From contig NZ_JAEVLT010000003.1 in NCBI RefSeq assembly GCF_024494385.1, positions 186,001-250,000 of the forward strand: a stretch of 64,000 nt of DNA, in the 5' to 3' direction. The notes under the pieces are model-generated. The model worked only from the letters and a program-made list of their open reading frames with translations, had not been told where the DNA came from and searched no databases. The number at the start of each line of letters is the position of its first letter. Positions within the stretch are counted from its first letter, which is position 1. The DNA is from Bacillus sp. EB600. Lineage in GTDB: Bacteria > Bacillota > Bacilli > Bacillales > Cytobacillaceae. Position numbers and translations under genes: made by a program. Of this stretch, positions 35,813 to 44,879 are shown one piece after another.

Positions 35813-37354
35813 ATGAAAAACTCACTTGTTAAATCAGTAGGAATTATCACGATTATTGCAATTATTAGTAAAGTATTAGGCTTTGGCAGAGATATGCTGA
35901 TGGCTGCTTACTTTGGAGCATCGTATGTTACAGATGCATACAATGTAGCTTCTATCATACCTGTGTTACTATTAACAGCTATTGGTATGGCAATTATTTC
36001 GGGAATGGCGCCTATTTATGCTGAGGCAAAATCGAAGAGCATGATAGAGGCAAAGAATGTTATAAGTGTTTTGGCGACAGTGTTCCTTATTATCTCTGTT
36101 GCTGTAACGATTCTCTTTTTTATTTTTACACCTGTTATTACCAAAATTGTAGCTCCCGGCTTTAATCCTGAAGAGGCACGGTTAACAAGCCAATTAACGA
36201 TGATTATGCTTCCAAGCTTTTGTTTTCTAGTACTTGCATCACTGACCCAGGGGATTTTAGAATATGAAAAGAACTTTGCACCTCCTGCATTTGTTGCAAT
36301 CCCGCAAAATATTTTGATCATTATTGCAGTAATGTTCCTATCAACGAAATATGGTATCTACGGAATTGCAGTAGCTACGTTATTGGGAGCTGTACTCCAA
36401 TTTTTTATTCAGTATCCATTTATAAGAAAGTACAATGTACTTGGCTTTAACTTTCATTTTATAAAATATCAAAAGGTGATTTCTAGTTCATTTAAATTAT
36501 TTGCACCTATTATCATTGCGTCGGTTGCTTATCAAGTGAATGCGGTTGTAGATAGAATGGTTTCTTCCCATCTCGCTGAAGGAAGTGTATCTGCTTTAAA
36601 CTATTCCAATAAACTAATGTATTTGCCTTTAAGTATCGTTTTATTATCACTTGTTACTGTTCTTTATCCTGGAATTGTCGATGCTATCGTAGATAAAGGG
36701 AAAAGACTTCCAGGATTAATATTTACGGGGATAAATGTTATTACATTTATTGGAATCCCAATTACCGTTGTTATGTTGGCAGAAAGTCAAACGCTAGTAG
36801 ATTTTGCCTATAAAAGGGGCGCATTTGATACAACCGCTTCAATAATGACTAGTAAATCTTTTTATTTCTATAGTTTTGGAATGGTTTTTGTGGCCATTAA
36901 AGAATTCCTCAATCGTTGTTTTGTTGCTTTACGGGAATCAAAGGTTACGATGATAGTGAGTATTGTAACTGTAGCGCTAAACGTGGTATTAAGTATCGTC
37001 CTCTCACGATTTTTCGATGTTGGCGGTATAGCTTTAGCTTCATCAATTGCAATGTTTGCGCAAGCTGTTCTCTTATTTAGCTATTTACCGAAAAAGATAA
37101 GGATTGATACAGATGAATTGAAGAACTTTTTTTTAAGCTTTACTAAGTTAATTGTGACCTCTATAGTTCTCTATTTCATTGTCAACTTGGTTAATGATAG
37201 TTACAAAGAGTTACCATTACTACTAAGGTTTGCAGTTACAACCATCATTTCATTTGTGGTATACGGAATCATTGCATGGCTATTAAAATTAAAAGAAATG
37301 TCCTGGATAATAAGTTTTATTAAATCGAAGCGAAGGAGTAAAGCTAATGGCTAA
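35813..37354 (+). CDS. MurJ/MviN-type flippase (second copy)
   Basis: 513 residues from ATG 35813, which follows GGAGA by seven bases; the frame extends upstream without a ribosome site. About 14 hydrophobic segments and the signature ISKVLGFGRDMLMAAYFGASYVTDAYNVASIIP. It is diverged from the copy at 19.7 kb but the same length. Here it sits with glycosyltransferase genes, which argues for export of polymer repeat units rather than lipid II. Its end overlaps the next gene by 8 bp. Confidence 0.9.
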   Translation: MKNSLVKSVGIITIIAIISKVLGFGRDMLMAAYFGASYVTDAYNVASIIPVLLLTAIGMAIISGMAPIYAEAKSKSMIEAKNVISVLATVFLIISVAVTILFFIFTPVITKIVAPGFNPEEARLTSQLTMIMLPSFCFLVLASLTQGILEYEKNFAPPAFVAIPQNILIIIAVMFLSTKYGIYGIAVATLLGAVLQFFIQYPFIRKYNVLGFNFHFIKYQKVISSSFKLFAPIIIASVAYQVNAVVDRMVSSHLAEGSVSALNYSNKLMYLPLSIVLLSLVTVLYPGIVDAIVDKGKRLPGLIFTGINVITFIGIPITVVMLAESQTLVDFAYKRGAFDTTASIMTSKSFYFYSFGMVFVAIKEFLNRCFVALRESKVTMIVSIVTVALNVVLSIVLSRFFDVGGIALASSIAMFAQAVLLFSYLPKKIRIDTDELKNFFLSFTKLIVTSIVLYFIVNLVNDSYKELPLLLRFAVTTIISFVVYGIIAWLLKLKEMSWIISFIKSKRRSKANG

Positions 37355-38516
37355 TCAAGCTTCAAAAATTATGATAGCAACATCTGCAGGAGATTGGGAG
37401 GGTATTCAGCACCGTCCTCATCACTTTATGAAAAGAGCTGCTAAAAGCAACAGAACTGTTATCTATGTGGACCCACCTGTTACACTGCTGGGTCCATTAA
37501 AAAATAAAAACCTTTTGGCAAACTGGAAAAGATGGTTAAAAGGGCTAGTAAAAGTAGAGGAAAACTTATTTGTACTAAGTCCCCCCCCAACACTGCCTTT
37601 TGGGAGTAAATATCGGTTTATAAATAAAATCAATCAGTTTTTTCTTTCGAAATCAATAAAAAAAGAATTGTCAACGTTTAATGGAGAAGATTTAGAGTTG
37701 TACTCATTTTTGCCCGGCTCAGTAGATCTAATAAAACATATTCCTTTTAACAATGTATATTATGACTGTGTGGATGATCATGCTTCTTTTACAGGATTAA
37801 TCAATCCTAAAGTCATACATACTATGGAAAAAGAACTAGTAGAGAAAGCAGATGTCTGTTTTGCAACTGCAAGCCAGCTTATTGAAGACCGGAAGGAATG
37901 GAGTACTAACTTTCATCTCATTCCCAATGGAGCGGAATATGAACATTTTGCCGTTGTTCAGGAAGAAAAGCTGCTGTTGCCGAGTGATATGGAGAATATC
38001 GCCAAACCCATTATTGGCTTTTATGGCGGTATTAGCGATTGGATTAATTTGGATATTATTGCCGATGCTGCCCGGAAACTTACAGAATGCTCATTTGTTC
38101 TGCTGGGACCAATTGACACGGATATCAGCCAATTCAAAGATTTAGCTAACGTTCACTTTTTAGGTTCCAAACAATATAATCGCCTCCCAAACTATATTCA
38201 GCAGTTTGATATTTGCTTAATTTCTTTTAAAATTAATAAGCTTACTAAAAGTGTGAACCCTATTAAAATGTACGAATATTTGTCTTCTGGAAAACCGGTT
38301 ATTTCAACACCTCTACAGGAAGTTTTACATTATCGGGATGTGATTGAAATTGTGACTAATTCGGAAGAATTACTAAATGCAATATCTAGAATTATTGATG
38401 TTAAAGAGAATTTCAATTCACCAGAAGCAATTAAGAAACGTCAAAAAGTTGGAAAAGAAAATTCGTGGGATTCACGCTGGGAAAAGGTACTATCCTTAAT
38501 TGGTGGAAGTAAATAG
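37347..38516 (+). CDS. GT4-like glycosyltransferase (TuaH-like)
   Basis: 389 residues. N-terminal MIATSAGDWEGIQHRPHHFMKRAAK is the pattern of the TuaH/YvfF-type group of GT4-like enzymes; VYYDCVDDHASFTGL and FHLIPNGAEYEHF follow, and the donor-site region is VNPIKMYEYLSSGKPVISTP. It is cytoplasmic and membrane-peripheral. The gene overlaps the MurJ-like gene by 8 bp, so the two are coupled. A terminator follows. Confidence 0.85.
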   Translation: MANQASKIMIATSAGDWEGIQHRPHHFMKRAAKSNRTVIYVDPPVTLLGPLKNKNLLANWKRWLKGLVKVEENLFVLSPPPTLPFGSKYRFINKINQFFLSKSIKKELSTFNGEDLELYSFLPGSVDLIKHIPFNNVYYDCVDDHASFTGLINPKVIHTMEKELVEKADVCFATASQLIEDRKEWSTNFHLIPNGAEYEHFAVVQEEKLLLPSDMENIAKPIIGFYGGISDWINLDIIADAARKLTECSFVLLGPIDTDISQFKDLANVHFLGSKQYNRLPNYIQQFDICLISFKINKLTKSVNPIKMYEYLSSGKPVISTPLQEVLHYRDVIEIVTNSEELLNAISRIIDVKENFNSPEAIKKRQKVGKENSWDSRWEKVLSLIGGSK

Positions 38517-38549
38517 ATTTTCATTAGAGGATTTTTAAAAGCTAAAAGC

Positions 38550-38582
38550 AGGATAACCGTCTAAAACGATTATCCTCTTTTT
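38550..38582 (+). terminator. Terminator of the murJ-glycosyltransferase operon
   Basis: Stem aggataaccgt/acgattatcct (one G-T pair) with a 5-base loop and CTTTTTC. Confidence 0.8.
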
Positions 38583-38767
38583 CAGTTACTGAAGAGGATT
38601 GATTTGGAATAGGCATATGGACTTTAAAATTATAGAATGATTTTTGTGAATTATTTGTAAATATTAAAAAGAAGAGCGAAAAAATTAATCTATTTAAAAT
38701 TTCTATGTGTATATTCTATTAGGAAATAATCGGTAAAAGGAGTGAAATGATTGTACAAATTTTTTGA

Positions 38768-40231
38768 ATGGCTCTCAGATTTCTCACAAGAACGATTTAT
38801 GTTATTTATGGAATCTTTGCTGGAATTTTAATAATTAACTACATAACCGATTTTAGAAATAATTACTACATATACTTATTATTCGGTCTTTTGGTTTTGT
38901 GTCTTGCAGGAACATTTATTCTTGCAAAAGGATCATCTCTACTGCAACATTTTAATGAAAAAAAGATTTTTATTGTATTACTAATTATCTGTTTTGCCGT
39001 TAAAATGGCTTGGGTTTATTTCATTAGAATTGAACCACTTGTGGATTACGCTACTTTTTATTATACTGCAAAATCACTTAGTGATAGTTTTGTTATCCAT
39101 AACAGATATGTTGCATTATTCCCGCATATTTTCGGTTACGCTTCATTTCTTAGCATTTTCTTTAAAATATTTGGAACAAGTTATCTGGTTCCACCGATTA
39201 TTAATGTTTTCTTATCAACTATTTCAATGGGGTTGATATTCTTTTTATGTAAGAGGATTAGTGGATATAGAACTGCAATCATTGCAAGTTTACTGTGGAT
39301 AATATTCCCGTCGCAGACTATTTACAATATGTTTGTTTTGTCTGAACCGCTTTATTGCACGTTCCTATTGTTGGCTTGGACGGTTATCGAGGTTATCAAC
39401 GAAAAACTGACAAGGATTAACATTAAAAAACTTCTTATCTATGCTGTTTTTTTAGCTTTATTATTTACATTAATGAATATGGCACGTCCAATTGCAGCGG
39501 TACCATTAATTGCTCTAGCTATATGGATTTTTGTTGTGGATACAAGACACATCAGCCATAAAAAGATGTTTAGTAAGAAAACAATATACGTAGTGACTGT
39601 TATTATAAGTTATTTTATTTTATCCAATTTAGCAAACCATTACATATCAGCAAGATTGGGTGAAAAGATAGCAACAGTCCCAGGTTACAATATTTATGTG
39701 GGATTAAACATGGAAAGCTTAGGCCGATGGAATGAACCTGATTCAGCATTGCTTTTTCACTATAATGACCTTAAAGGTTGGACAGCTGAGGATGCTCAGA
39801 AACAAATGTTAGAGGAGGCAAAGAAAAGGCTGCAAAGTGGTAACATAGATTTTCCTAAGCTGTTTTATAATAAATTTTTGATCTTTTTAGGGGATGACAG
39901 TGCAGCAGCCGGATATGGAAATCCTGTACTGCATCACGCTGTGCGATATTCAATTATTTTGAACATTTTTTATTACTTCTTAATTTCCGCTTCATTATTT
40001 GGTGCATTAGTTGCATTTAAAAACAAAAATAAATCTCCTGTGTTCTTTATTTGTCTATATCTTATAGGATTAACACTAGCGCAAATGGTAGTAGAAGTAG
40101 CAGCAAGATATCACTATTCGGCAACCATTCCAATGGTTTTACTGGCGGCTTTAGGAATTAGCCATTTTGATGTTGCGAGGAAAGATGGGAATTTTAAAAG
40201 GGAAACGATACCTGTACAGAAAGATCTTTAA
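38768..40231 (+). CDS. GT39-like membrane glycosyltransferase, 5' end probably frameshifted
   Basis: 487 residues, about 12 membrane segments. It is a paralogue of the protein at 27.1 kb: Asp in PLVDYATFYYTAKSLSD, Arg-Pro in NMARPIAAVPLIAL, and a similar C-terminal VVEVAARYHYSATIPMVLL. The annotated ATG 38768 has no ribosome site and directly follows an in-frame TGA. A TTG at 38751 sits eight bases after AAAGGAG and codes MYKFFEWLSDF in another frame. Adding one base near 38783 would join it to FTRTIYVIYGIFAG. I therefore think the true start is 38751 and one base is missing. Role as for the other GT39-like proteins. Confidence 0.75.
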   Translation: MALRFLTRTIYVIYGIFAGILIINYITDFRNNYYIYLLFGLLVLCLAGTFILAKGSSLLQHFNEKKIFIVLLIICFAVKMAWVYFIRIEPLVDYATFYYTAKSLSDSFVIHNRYVALFPHIFGYASFLSIFFKIFGTSYLVPPIINVFLSTISMGLIFFLCKRISGYRTAIIASLLWIIFPSQTIYNMFVLSEPLYCTFLLLAWTVIEVINEKLTRINIKKLLIYAVFLALLFTLMNMARPIAAVPLIALAIWIFVVDTRHISHKKMFSKKTIYVVTVIISYFILSNLANHYISARLGEKIATVPGYNIYVGLNMESLGRWNEPDSALLFHYNDLKGWTAEDAQKQMLEEAKKRLQSGNIDFPKLFYNKFLIFLGDDSAAAGYGNPVLHHAVRYSIILNIFYYFLISASLFGALVAFKNKNKSPVFFICLYLIGLTLAQMVVEVAARYHYSATIPMVLLAALGISHFDVARKDGNFKRETIPVQKDL

Positions 40232-40538
40232 TTGTACTAAATATAAGCTTGTAAAGAAAATAAATTTTCCATTCTCTACAAGCTTATTTTCTATTTAAAA
40301 CAAAGTTATTTTTGACAATATTGTTGTCTTTTTGACAAATGCAACTAAGAATAAAAAATGTGTTATAATACTACTCGATTGAATATGAATGTCTGCGGTG
40401 AGGGCTTATAAAAATTCAAAAAGGATTAACTTTTAAAATTTACTATATTGAAAATAATAAATTATAAAACATGGAGTTTAATCAGAGCAATCACAAAAGA
40501 TTGATGAAACGTTATAATTTATGAATGGATAGGAAAGA
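40232..40538. other. Intergenic region upstream of tagA
   Basis: 307 AT-rich bases holding the terminator at 40243-40291 and a TATAAT box at 40364-40369 preceded by TGTGT. TTGACA occurs at 40313 and 40332, but spacing to the box is too long, so I do not call a promoter pair. Confidence 0.5.
40243..40291 (+). terminator. Terminator after the GT39-like gene
   Basis: Perfect 11-bp stem ataagcttgta/tacaagcttat with a 23-base loop and TTTT. Confidence 0.75.
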
Positions 40539-41285
40539 GTGATGATTTTGAATGATTGGCCTAAAATAAAGATTTTAAATATGTATTTCCATTCTTTTCG
40601 TGCTAGTGAGTTCATTAATGAGCTTGTGGACAGAATAAAAATTTCAAAAAAGACTTATATCGTTACTGCCAATCCCGAGATTGTTATGTATGCAGAAAAA
40701 GATGAAGAATACAAAAAATGCGTAGATCAGGCTGACTATGTAATTGCGGATGGAACAGGAGTCATTTTAGGTTCAAAAATTTTAGGTACTTCTTTACCGG
40801 AAAGAATAGCCGGCTTTGATTTAATGTGCTCGCTGCTTGAAATAGGAAGTCGCGAAGGATGGAGTGCATATTTTTTAGGGGCAAAAGAAGAAGTGGTTAC
40901 AAAAGCACTTGCGAATGTAAAAGACATTTATTCGGGACTTACAATTGCAGGTTACCATAATGGTTATTTTAAAGACTCAGATTCTGATTCAATCGTTGAT
41001 GAAATAATAATGAAAAGTCCAGATTTAATATTTGTTGCTTTGGGATTTCCAAGACAAGAAATGTGGATTTGTGAAAATTCAAAAGTTTTTAAAAAGGGTT
41101 TATTTATGGGGGTAGGAGGAAGTTTTGACGTCTTAGCGGGAACTGTAAAAAGAGCACCTGTTTTTTGGCAAAAAATGAATTTAGAATGGTTTTACCGATT
41201 AATACAGGAGCCCAAAAGATGGCGTAGAATGTTAGTTTTACCGTTATTTGTTATCGAAGTTCTTAAAAAAAGAGGCAAGAGATAA
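40539..41285 (+). CDS. tagA: TagA/WecG-family N-acetylmannosaminyltransferase (GT26)
   Basis: 248 residues. Transfers ManNAc from UDP-ManNAc to undecaprenyl-diphospho-GlcNAc to form the linkage unit of wall teichoic acid. Family motifs: YIVTANPEIVMYAEKD, DYVIADGTGVILGSKILG (Asp catalytic region), ERIAGFDLM, YFLGAKEEVV, FVALGFPRQEMWI, MGVGGSFDVLAGTVKRAP and the C-terminal Arg-rich EWFYRLIQEPKRWRRM that contacts the membrane. The substrate, made by TagO, comes from the two tagO-like genes just downstream. Confidence 0.93.
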   Translation: MMILNDWPKIKILNMYFHSFRASEFINELVDRIKISKKTYIVTANPEIVMYAEKDEEYKKCVDQADYVIADGTGVILGSKILGTSLPERIAGFDLMCSLLEIGSREGWSAYFLGAKEEVVTKALANVKDIYSGLTIAGYHNGYFKDSDSDSIVDEIIMKSPDLIFVALGFPRQEMWICENSKVFKKGLFMGVGGSFDVLAGTVKRAPVFWQKMNLEWFYRLIQEPKRWRRMLVLPLFVIEVLKKRGKR

Positions 41286-41322
41286 AACCGTTTTTTAGAG
41301 ACTTAGAAGGGTTAGATAAGCG

Positions 41323-42429
41323 ATGAAAGTACTTCACCTGAATGCAGGAAATGAAACCGGCGGTGGGATGGTTCATATTCTTTCCCTCCTTACAGAATTA
41401 ATGAATGGTAAAGATCAGTTTATTTTAGGCTTATTTGAAAAAGGTTTATTTTACGAAAAAGCCATCAGTGCTGGAATAGAAACCGTTACCTTTGAACAAA
41501 GCTCTAGATACGACTTAAGTATTCTTTTTAAAATTATTCGTTTTATCAAAGAAGAAAAGATCGATATTATACATACCCATGGCGCCAGAGCTAACCTTTA
41601 TGGTTACTTCATTCGAAAATTGACAAAGGTTACTTGGATGACCACTGTTCACAGTGATCCCCGTAATGACTTTTTAGGAAGAGGAATAATTGGAAATATT
41701 TTCACCAAACTAAATTTAGCTGTTCTGAAAAAACCAGATCATTATTTCGCTATTTCAAAGAGATTTACGGAAATGCTCGTTAGTTTTGGAGTTAGACTTG
41801 ATAACATTTCCACTATTTTAAATGGGATTGATTTTCATAAAAAGAGAAATGGCAATCTTACTCGCGAGGATTTAAAGCTTTCTCCAGAGGATTTTGTCAT
41901 CTTAATGATCGCAAGGTTTGATCCCGTAAAACGTCATGAGCTCGCAATTGAGGCCGTTGAAAGCTTTAGTGCACATCATCCAAAAACCAAATTTTTGTTA
42001 GTTGGAGATGGCCAAACAAAAAATGAAGTCGAAGAATTAGTTCGTCAAAAAGGTATTGAAGGTAATATAAAATTCTTAGGCTTTAGAGAGGATATCGAGG
42101 CGATTATTCGAGTAGCGGATATTACTCTATTAACATCCAAAACCGAGAGTTTTCCTTTAGTTCTCCTTGAATCCTCACGTGAAAAGGTTCCAGTGATCAC
42201 AACTGACGTAGGAGGAGTCCGTGATATGATACCAGATTCTTCGTACAGCTTCGTTTTGGATGATGCAAATGTTAATACTATCAGAGATGCTCTTGAAGAG
42301 GTATTTGACCTTAAACAGGAGAAAAGACTTGAGCAGATGGGTGAAAAATTTTACAATTTTACATCAAAACGTTTTTCCGTTCAAGCATTTGCAGAGAGTG
42401 TTAATAATGTTTATAAAATGTATAAATAA
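41323..42429 (+). CDS. GT4-family glycosyltransferase
   Basis: 368 residues with the GT-B fold. N-terminal VLHLNAGNETGGGMVHILSLL, acceptor loop IIHTHGARANLYGYF, hinge NISTILNGIDF, and donor site LTSKTESFPLVLLESSREKVPVITTDVGGVRDM. It is 37 bases after tagA with GAAGGG before the start region, so likely one operon. Sugar and linkage unknown. Confidence 0.9.
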   Translation: MKVLHLNAGNETGGGMVHILSLLTELMNGKDQFILGLFEKGLFYEKAISAGIETVTFEQSSRYDLSILFKIIRFIKEEKIDIIHTHGARANLYGYFIRKLTKVTWMTTVHSDPRNDFLGRGIIGNIFTKLNLAVLKKPDHYFAISKRFTEMLVSFGVRLDNISTILNGIDFHKKRNGNLTREDLKLSPEDFVILMIARFDPVKRHELAIEAVESFSAHHPKTKFLLVGDGQTKNEVEELVRQKGIEGNIKFLGFREDIEAIIRVADITLLTSKTESFPLVLLESSREKVPVITTDVGGVRDMIPDSSYSFVLDDANVNTIRDALEEVFDLKQEKRLEQMGEKFYNFTSKRFSVQAFAESVNNVYKMYK

Positions 42430-42559
42430 TGAAATATTGAAATATGTTCACTTCGTGATTGGACTGTGCTATAATCTCTTAGGATATAAGTTTTCTATTT
42501 AATTATTCTAATGTTCTATTATTCTATCAAATAGGAAATGTTTAATACGGAGGCGCTGT

Positions 42560-43621
42560 ATGTTTTATTTAACATTAGTCATTTGTTTCTTCTCGGCAAT
42601 ACTCCTCACACCATTGGTCAAAAAGCTTGCGTTTAAAATTGGAGCAACAGATAAACCGAATTATCGAAAAGTTCATCAAAAAATTATGCCCCGGTTGGGC
42701 GGTTTAGCTATATTTATTAGTTTTATTATTGGAATATCAATTATTCACCCCGCTGCTGATTATCATTGGCCAATTGTTATTGGAAGTACCATCATTGTTA
42801 TTACCGGTATGGTTGATGATGTGAAAGAAATTTCGCCAAAACTGAAATTGGCAGGACAAATTCTTGCAGCATTTATTGTTGTCGTATATGGTAATTTAAA
42901 TGTTGAATTTATTAATTTACCATTCGGTGGGAAAATTACTTTTGGATTATTAAGTGTACCCGTTACAATGATTTGGATTATTGGTATAACCAATGCCATT
43001 AATTTAATTGATGGACTTGATGGATTGGCTGCCGGTGTTTCCTCGATTGCATTAATTTCTATTGCTGGAATGGCCATTGTTATGGGTAATATATATGTTG
43101 CGGTCATAGCTTTAATTGTTGTTGCTGGATCAGTTGGTTTTCTTTTTTATAATTTTCACCCTGCAAAGATTTTCATGGGTGATACAGGAGCGTTATTCCT
43201 AGGATTTATCATAGGAGTTCTCTCTCTTCTAGGTTTTAAAAATGTAACATTTATCTCTTTGATTATCCCGGTCATAATCCTTGGTGTTCCAATTTCAGAT
43301 ACATTCTTTGCAATTGTGCGAAGAATCATAAATAAACAACCGATATCAGCACCAGATAAATCTCATTTACATCATTGTTTATTGCGAACGGGATTTTCCC
43401 ATCGGCAAACAGTATTACTTATTTATGCTATGTCTGCCATTTTTGGACTTGCTGCATTTATTTTCTCTTTAGCTACTTTATGGGGTTCATTAATTGTTCT
43501 TGGAGTTTTACTGATTACAATTGAAATTATTGTTGAAAAGGTTGGTTTAATTCGTGAGGATTATAAACCACTCTTAAAGTTTTTTAAAGGTCTGGGTACT
43601 GTAAACCTAAAGAATCGATAG
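42560..43621 (+). CDS. TagO/WecA-type undecaprenyl-phosphate GlcNAc-1-phosphate transferase, copy 1
   Basis: 353 residues, about 11 membrane helices. Attaches GlcNAc-1-phosphate (or a related sugar) to undecaprenyl phosphate, the first step of wall teichoic acid and related polymers. Family motifs: DKPNYRKVHQKIMPRLGG, GMVDDVKE (first Asp-rich motif, DD), TNAINLIDGLDGLAAG, FNFHPAKIFMGDTGALFLG and the HIH-like PDKSHLHHCLLRTGFSHRQ. GGAGGC precedes the ATG. The next gene is a close paralogue in tandem. Confidence 0.95.
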   Translation: MFYLTLVICFFSAILLTPLVKKLAFKIGATDKPNYRKVHQKIMPRLGGLAIFISFIIGISIIHPAADYHWPIVIGSTIIVITGMVDDVKEISPKLKLAGQILAAFIVVVYGNLNVEFINLPFGGKITFGLLSVPVTMIWIIGITNAINLIDGLDGLAAGVSSIALISIAGMAIVMGNIYVAVIALIVVAGSVGFLFYNFHPAKIFMGDTGALFLGFIIGVLSLLGFKNVTFISLIIPVIILGVPISDTFFAIVRRIINKQPISAPDKSHLHHCLLRTGFSHRQTVLLIYAMSAIFGLAAFIFSLATLWGSLIVLGVLLITIEIIVEKVGLIREDYKPLLKFFKGLGTVNLKNR

Positions 43622-43641
43622 TAAAATGTATATTATTACTT

Positions 43642-43671
43642 CCCTTACTCCAATTAGGAGTAAGGGTTTTT
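43642..43671 (+). terminator. Terminator between the two tagO-like genes
   Basis: Perfect 10-bp stem cccttactcc/ggagtaaggg, 5-base loop, TTTTTG. It separates transcription of the two paralogues. Confidence 0.8.
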
Positions 43672-43787
43672 GTTTAAAACCGAAAATTTCTTACATGTTT
43701 ATTTCGATGGTGTGGCACCTATTTCCTTTTTAAAAAATGTAGTTAGTATTAAATTTTCTGGATAAGCTATGACCAAGGAGGAATTAT

Positions 43788-44849
43788 ATGATCTTTCTTA
43801 CCTTGATAGTATGTTTTTTTATAACGTTAATAATAACTCCTTTGGTTAAAAAGTTGGCATTTCTTATCGGTGCAACTGACACTCCTAATTCACGAAAAGT
43901 CCATAAAAAAATTATGCCAAGGCTTGGTGGTTTAGCCATTTACATCAGCTTTTTGGCAGGGGTTTTGATTTTAAAGCCAGAAAATCAATTTTCAACTGCA
44001 ATTATGCTTGGAAGTGGGGTCATTATTTTCACAGGAATATGTGACGATATGATGGAACTATCCGCAAGACTAAAGTTTATAGCACAACTAGTCGCAGGTA
44101 TCATTGTCGTGCTCTATGGAGGTTTGCAGGCTACATTTATTAACCTACCTTTTGGCGGACATTTTGAATTTGGTATTTTGAGTATTCCGTTTACTGTCTT
44201 GTGGATCATTGGCGTTACAAATGCAATCAATTTAATTGATGGTCTTGATGGATTAGCTGCTGGGGTATCTTCCATTGCGTTATTTTCCATAGTGGGAATG
44301 GCTATCATTATGGGGAATTTGTATGTAGTGGCTATTGGCTCCATTTTATTAGTCAGCACATTAGGCTTCCTTTTCTTTAATTTTCACCCAGCTAAAATAT
44401 TTATGGGAGATACGGGGGCATTATTTTTAGGATTCATGATTTCCGTTTTATCACTATTGGGCTTTAAAAATGTAACCTTCGTTTCTTTTATTGTACCTGT
44501 TCTAATCCTTGGTGTTCCCATATCTGATACCATTTTTGCAATTCTTAGAAGGATTATTAATAAGAAACCACTATCAGCGCCTGATAAATCACATTTGCAT
44601 CATTGCTTATTGCGTACAGGTTTTACACATAAACAAACGGTTTTAATTATATATGCCATGTCGGCTTTCTTTGGATTGGCTGCTGTGATATTTTCACAAG
44701 CAAAGCTTTGGGGCTCCATGTTATTTGGGATTGTTTTATTGTTTCTTATAGAAATATTAGCAGAGAAGATAGGGTTATTAGGAAGGGAATTCCGTCCTCT
44801 TCTAAAATTGATGAGAATACTTAGATTTTCTATAGATAAAGATCGTTAA
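43788..44849 (+). CDS. TagO/WecA-type transferase, copy 2
   Basis: 353 residues, the same length as copy 1 and collinear with it over the whole protein; the same motifs are kept (DTPNSRKVHKKIMPRLGG, GICDDMME, TNAINLIDGLDGLAAG, FMGDTGALFLG, SHLHHCLLRTGFTHKQ). Differences are concentrated in the membrane helices and in the first motif, where VDD is replaced by CDD. AAGGAGG stands before the ATG. With its own leader and a terminator ahead, the two copies can be expressed independently, perhaps for two polymers or two donor sugars. Confidence 0.94.
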   Translation: MIFLTLIVCFFITLIITPLVKKLAFLIGATDTPNSRKVHKKIMPRLGGLAIYISFLAGVLILKPENQFSTAIMLGSGVIIFTGICDDMMELSARLKFIAQLVAGIIVVLYGGLQATFINLPFGGHFEFGILSIPFTVLWIIGVTNAINLIDGLDGLAAGVSSIALFSIVGMAIIMGNLYVVAIGSILLVSTLGFLFFNFHPAKIFMGDTGALFLGFMISVLSLLGFKNVTFVSFIVPVLILGVPISDTIFAILRRIINKKPLSAPDKSHLHHCLLRTGFTHKQTVLIIYAMSAFFGLAAVIFSQAKLWGSMLFGIVLLFLIEILAEKIGLLGREFRPLLKLMRILRFSIDKDR

Positions 44850-44856
44850 TAAACAA

Positions 44857-44879
44857 AGGGACTCTAATTAAGTCCCTTA
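44857..44879. terminator. Convergent terminator
   Basis: Perfect 8-bp stem aagggact/agtccctt between the second tagO-like gene and the convergent LCP gene; it runs into that gene's stop codon. Confidence 0.7.

Noticed and set aside
40313..40369. TTGACA-TATAAT promoter of tagA
   Set aside because: The distance between the nearest TTGACA and TATAAT is 26 bp, too long for sigma-A.
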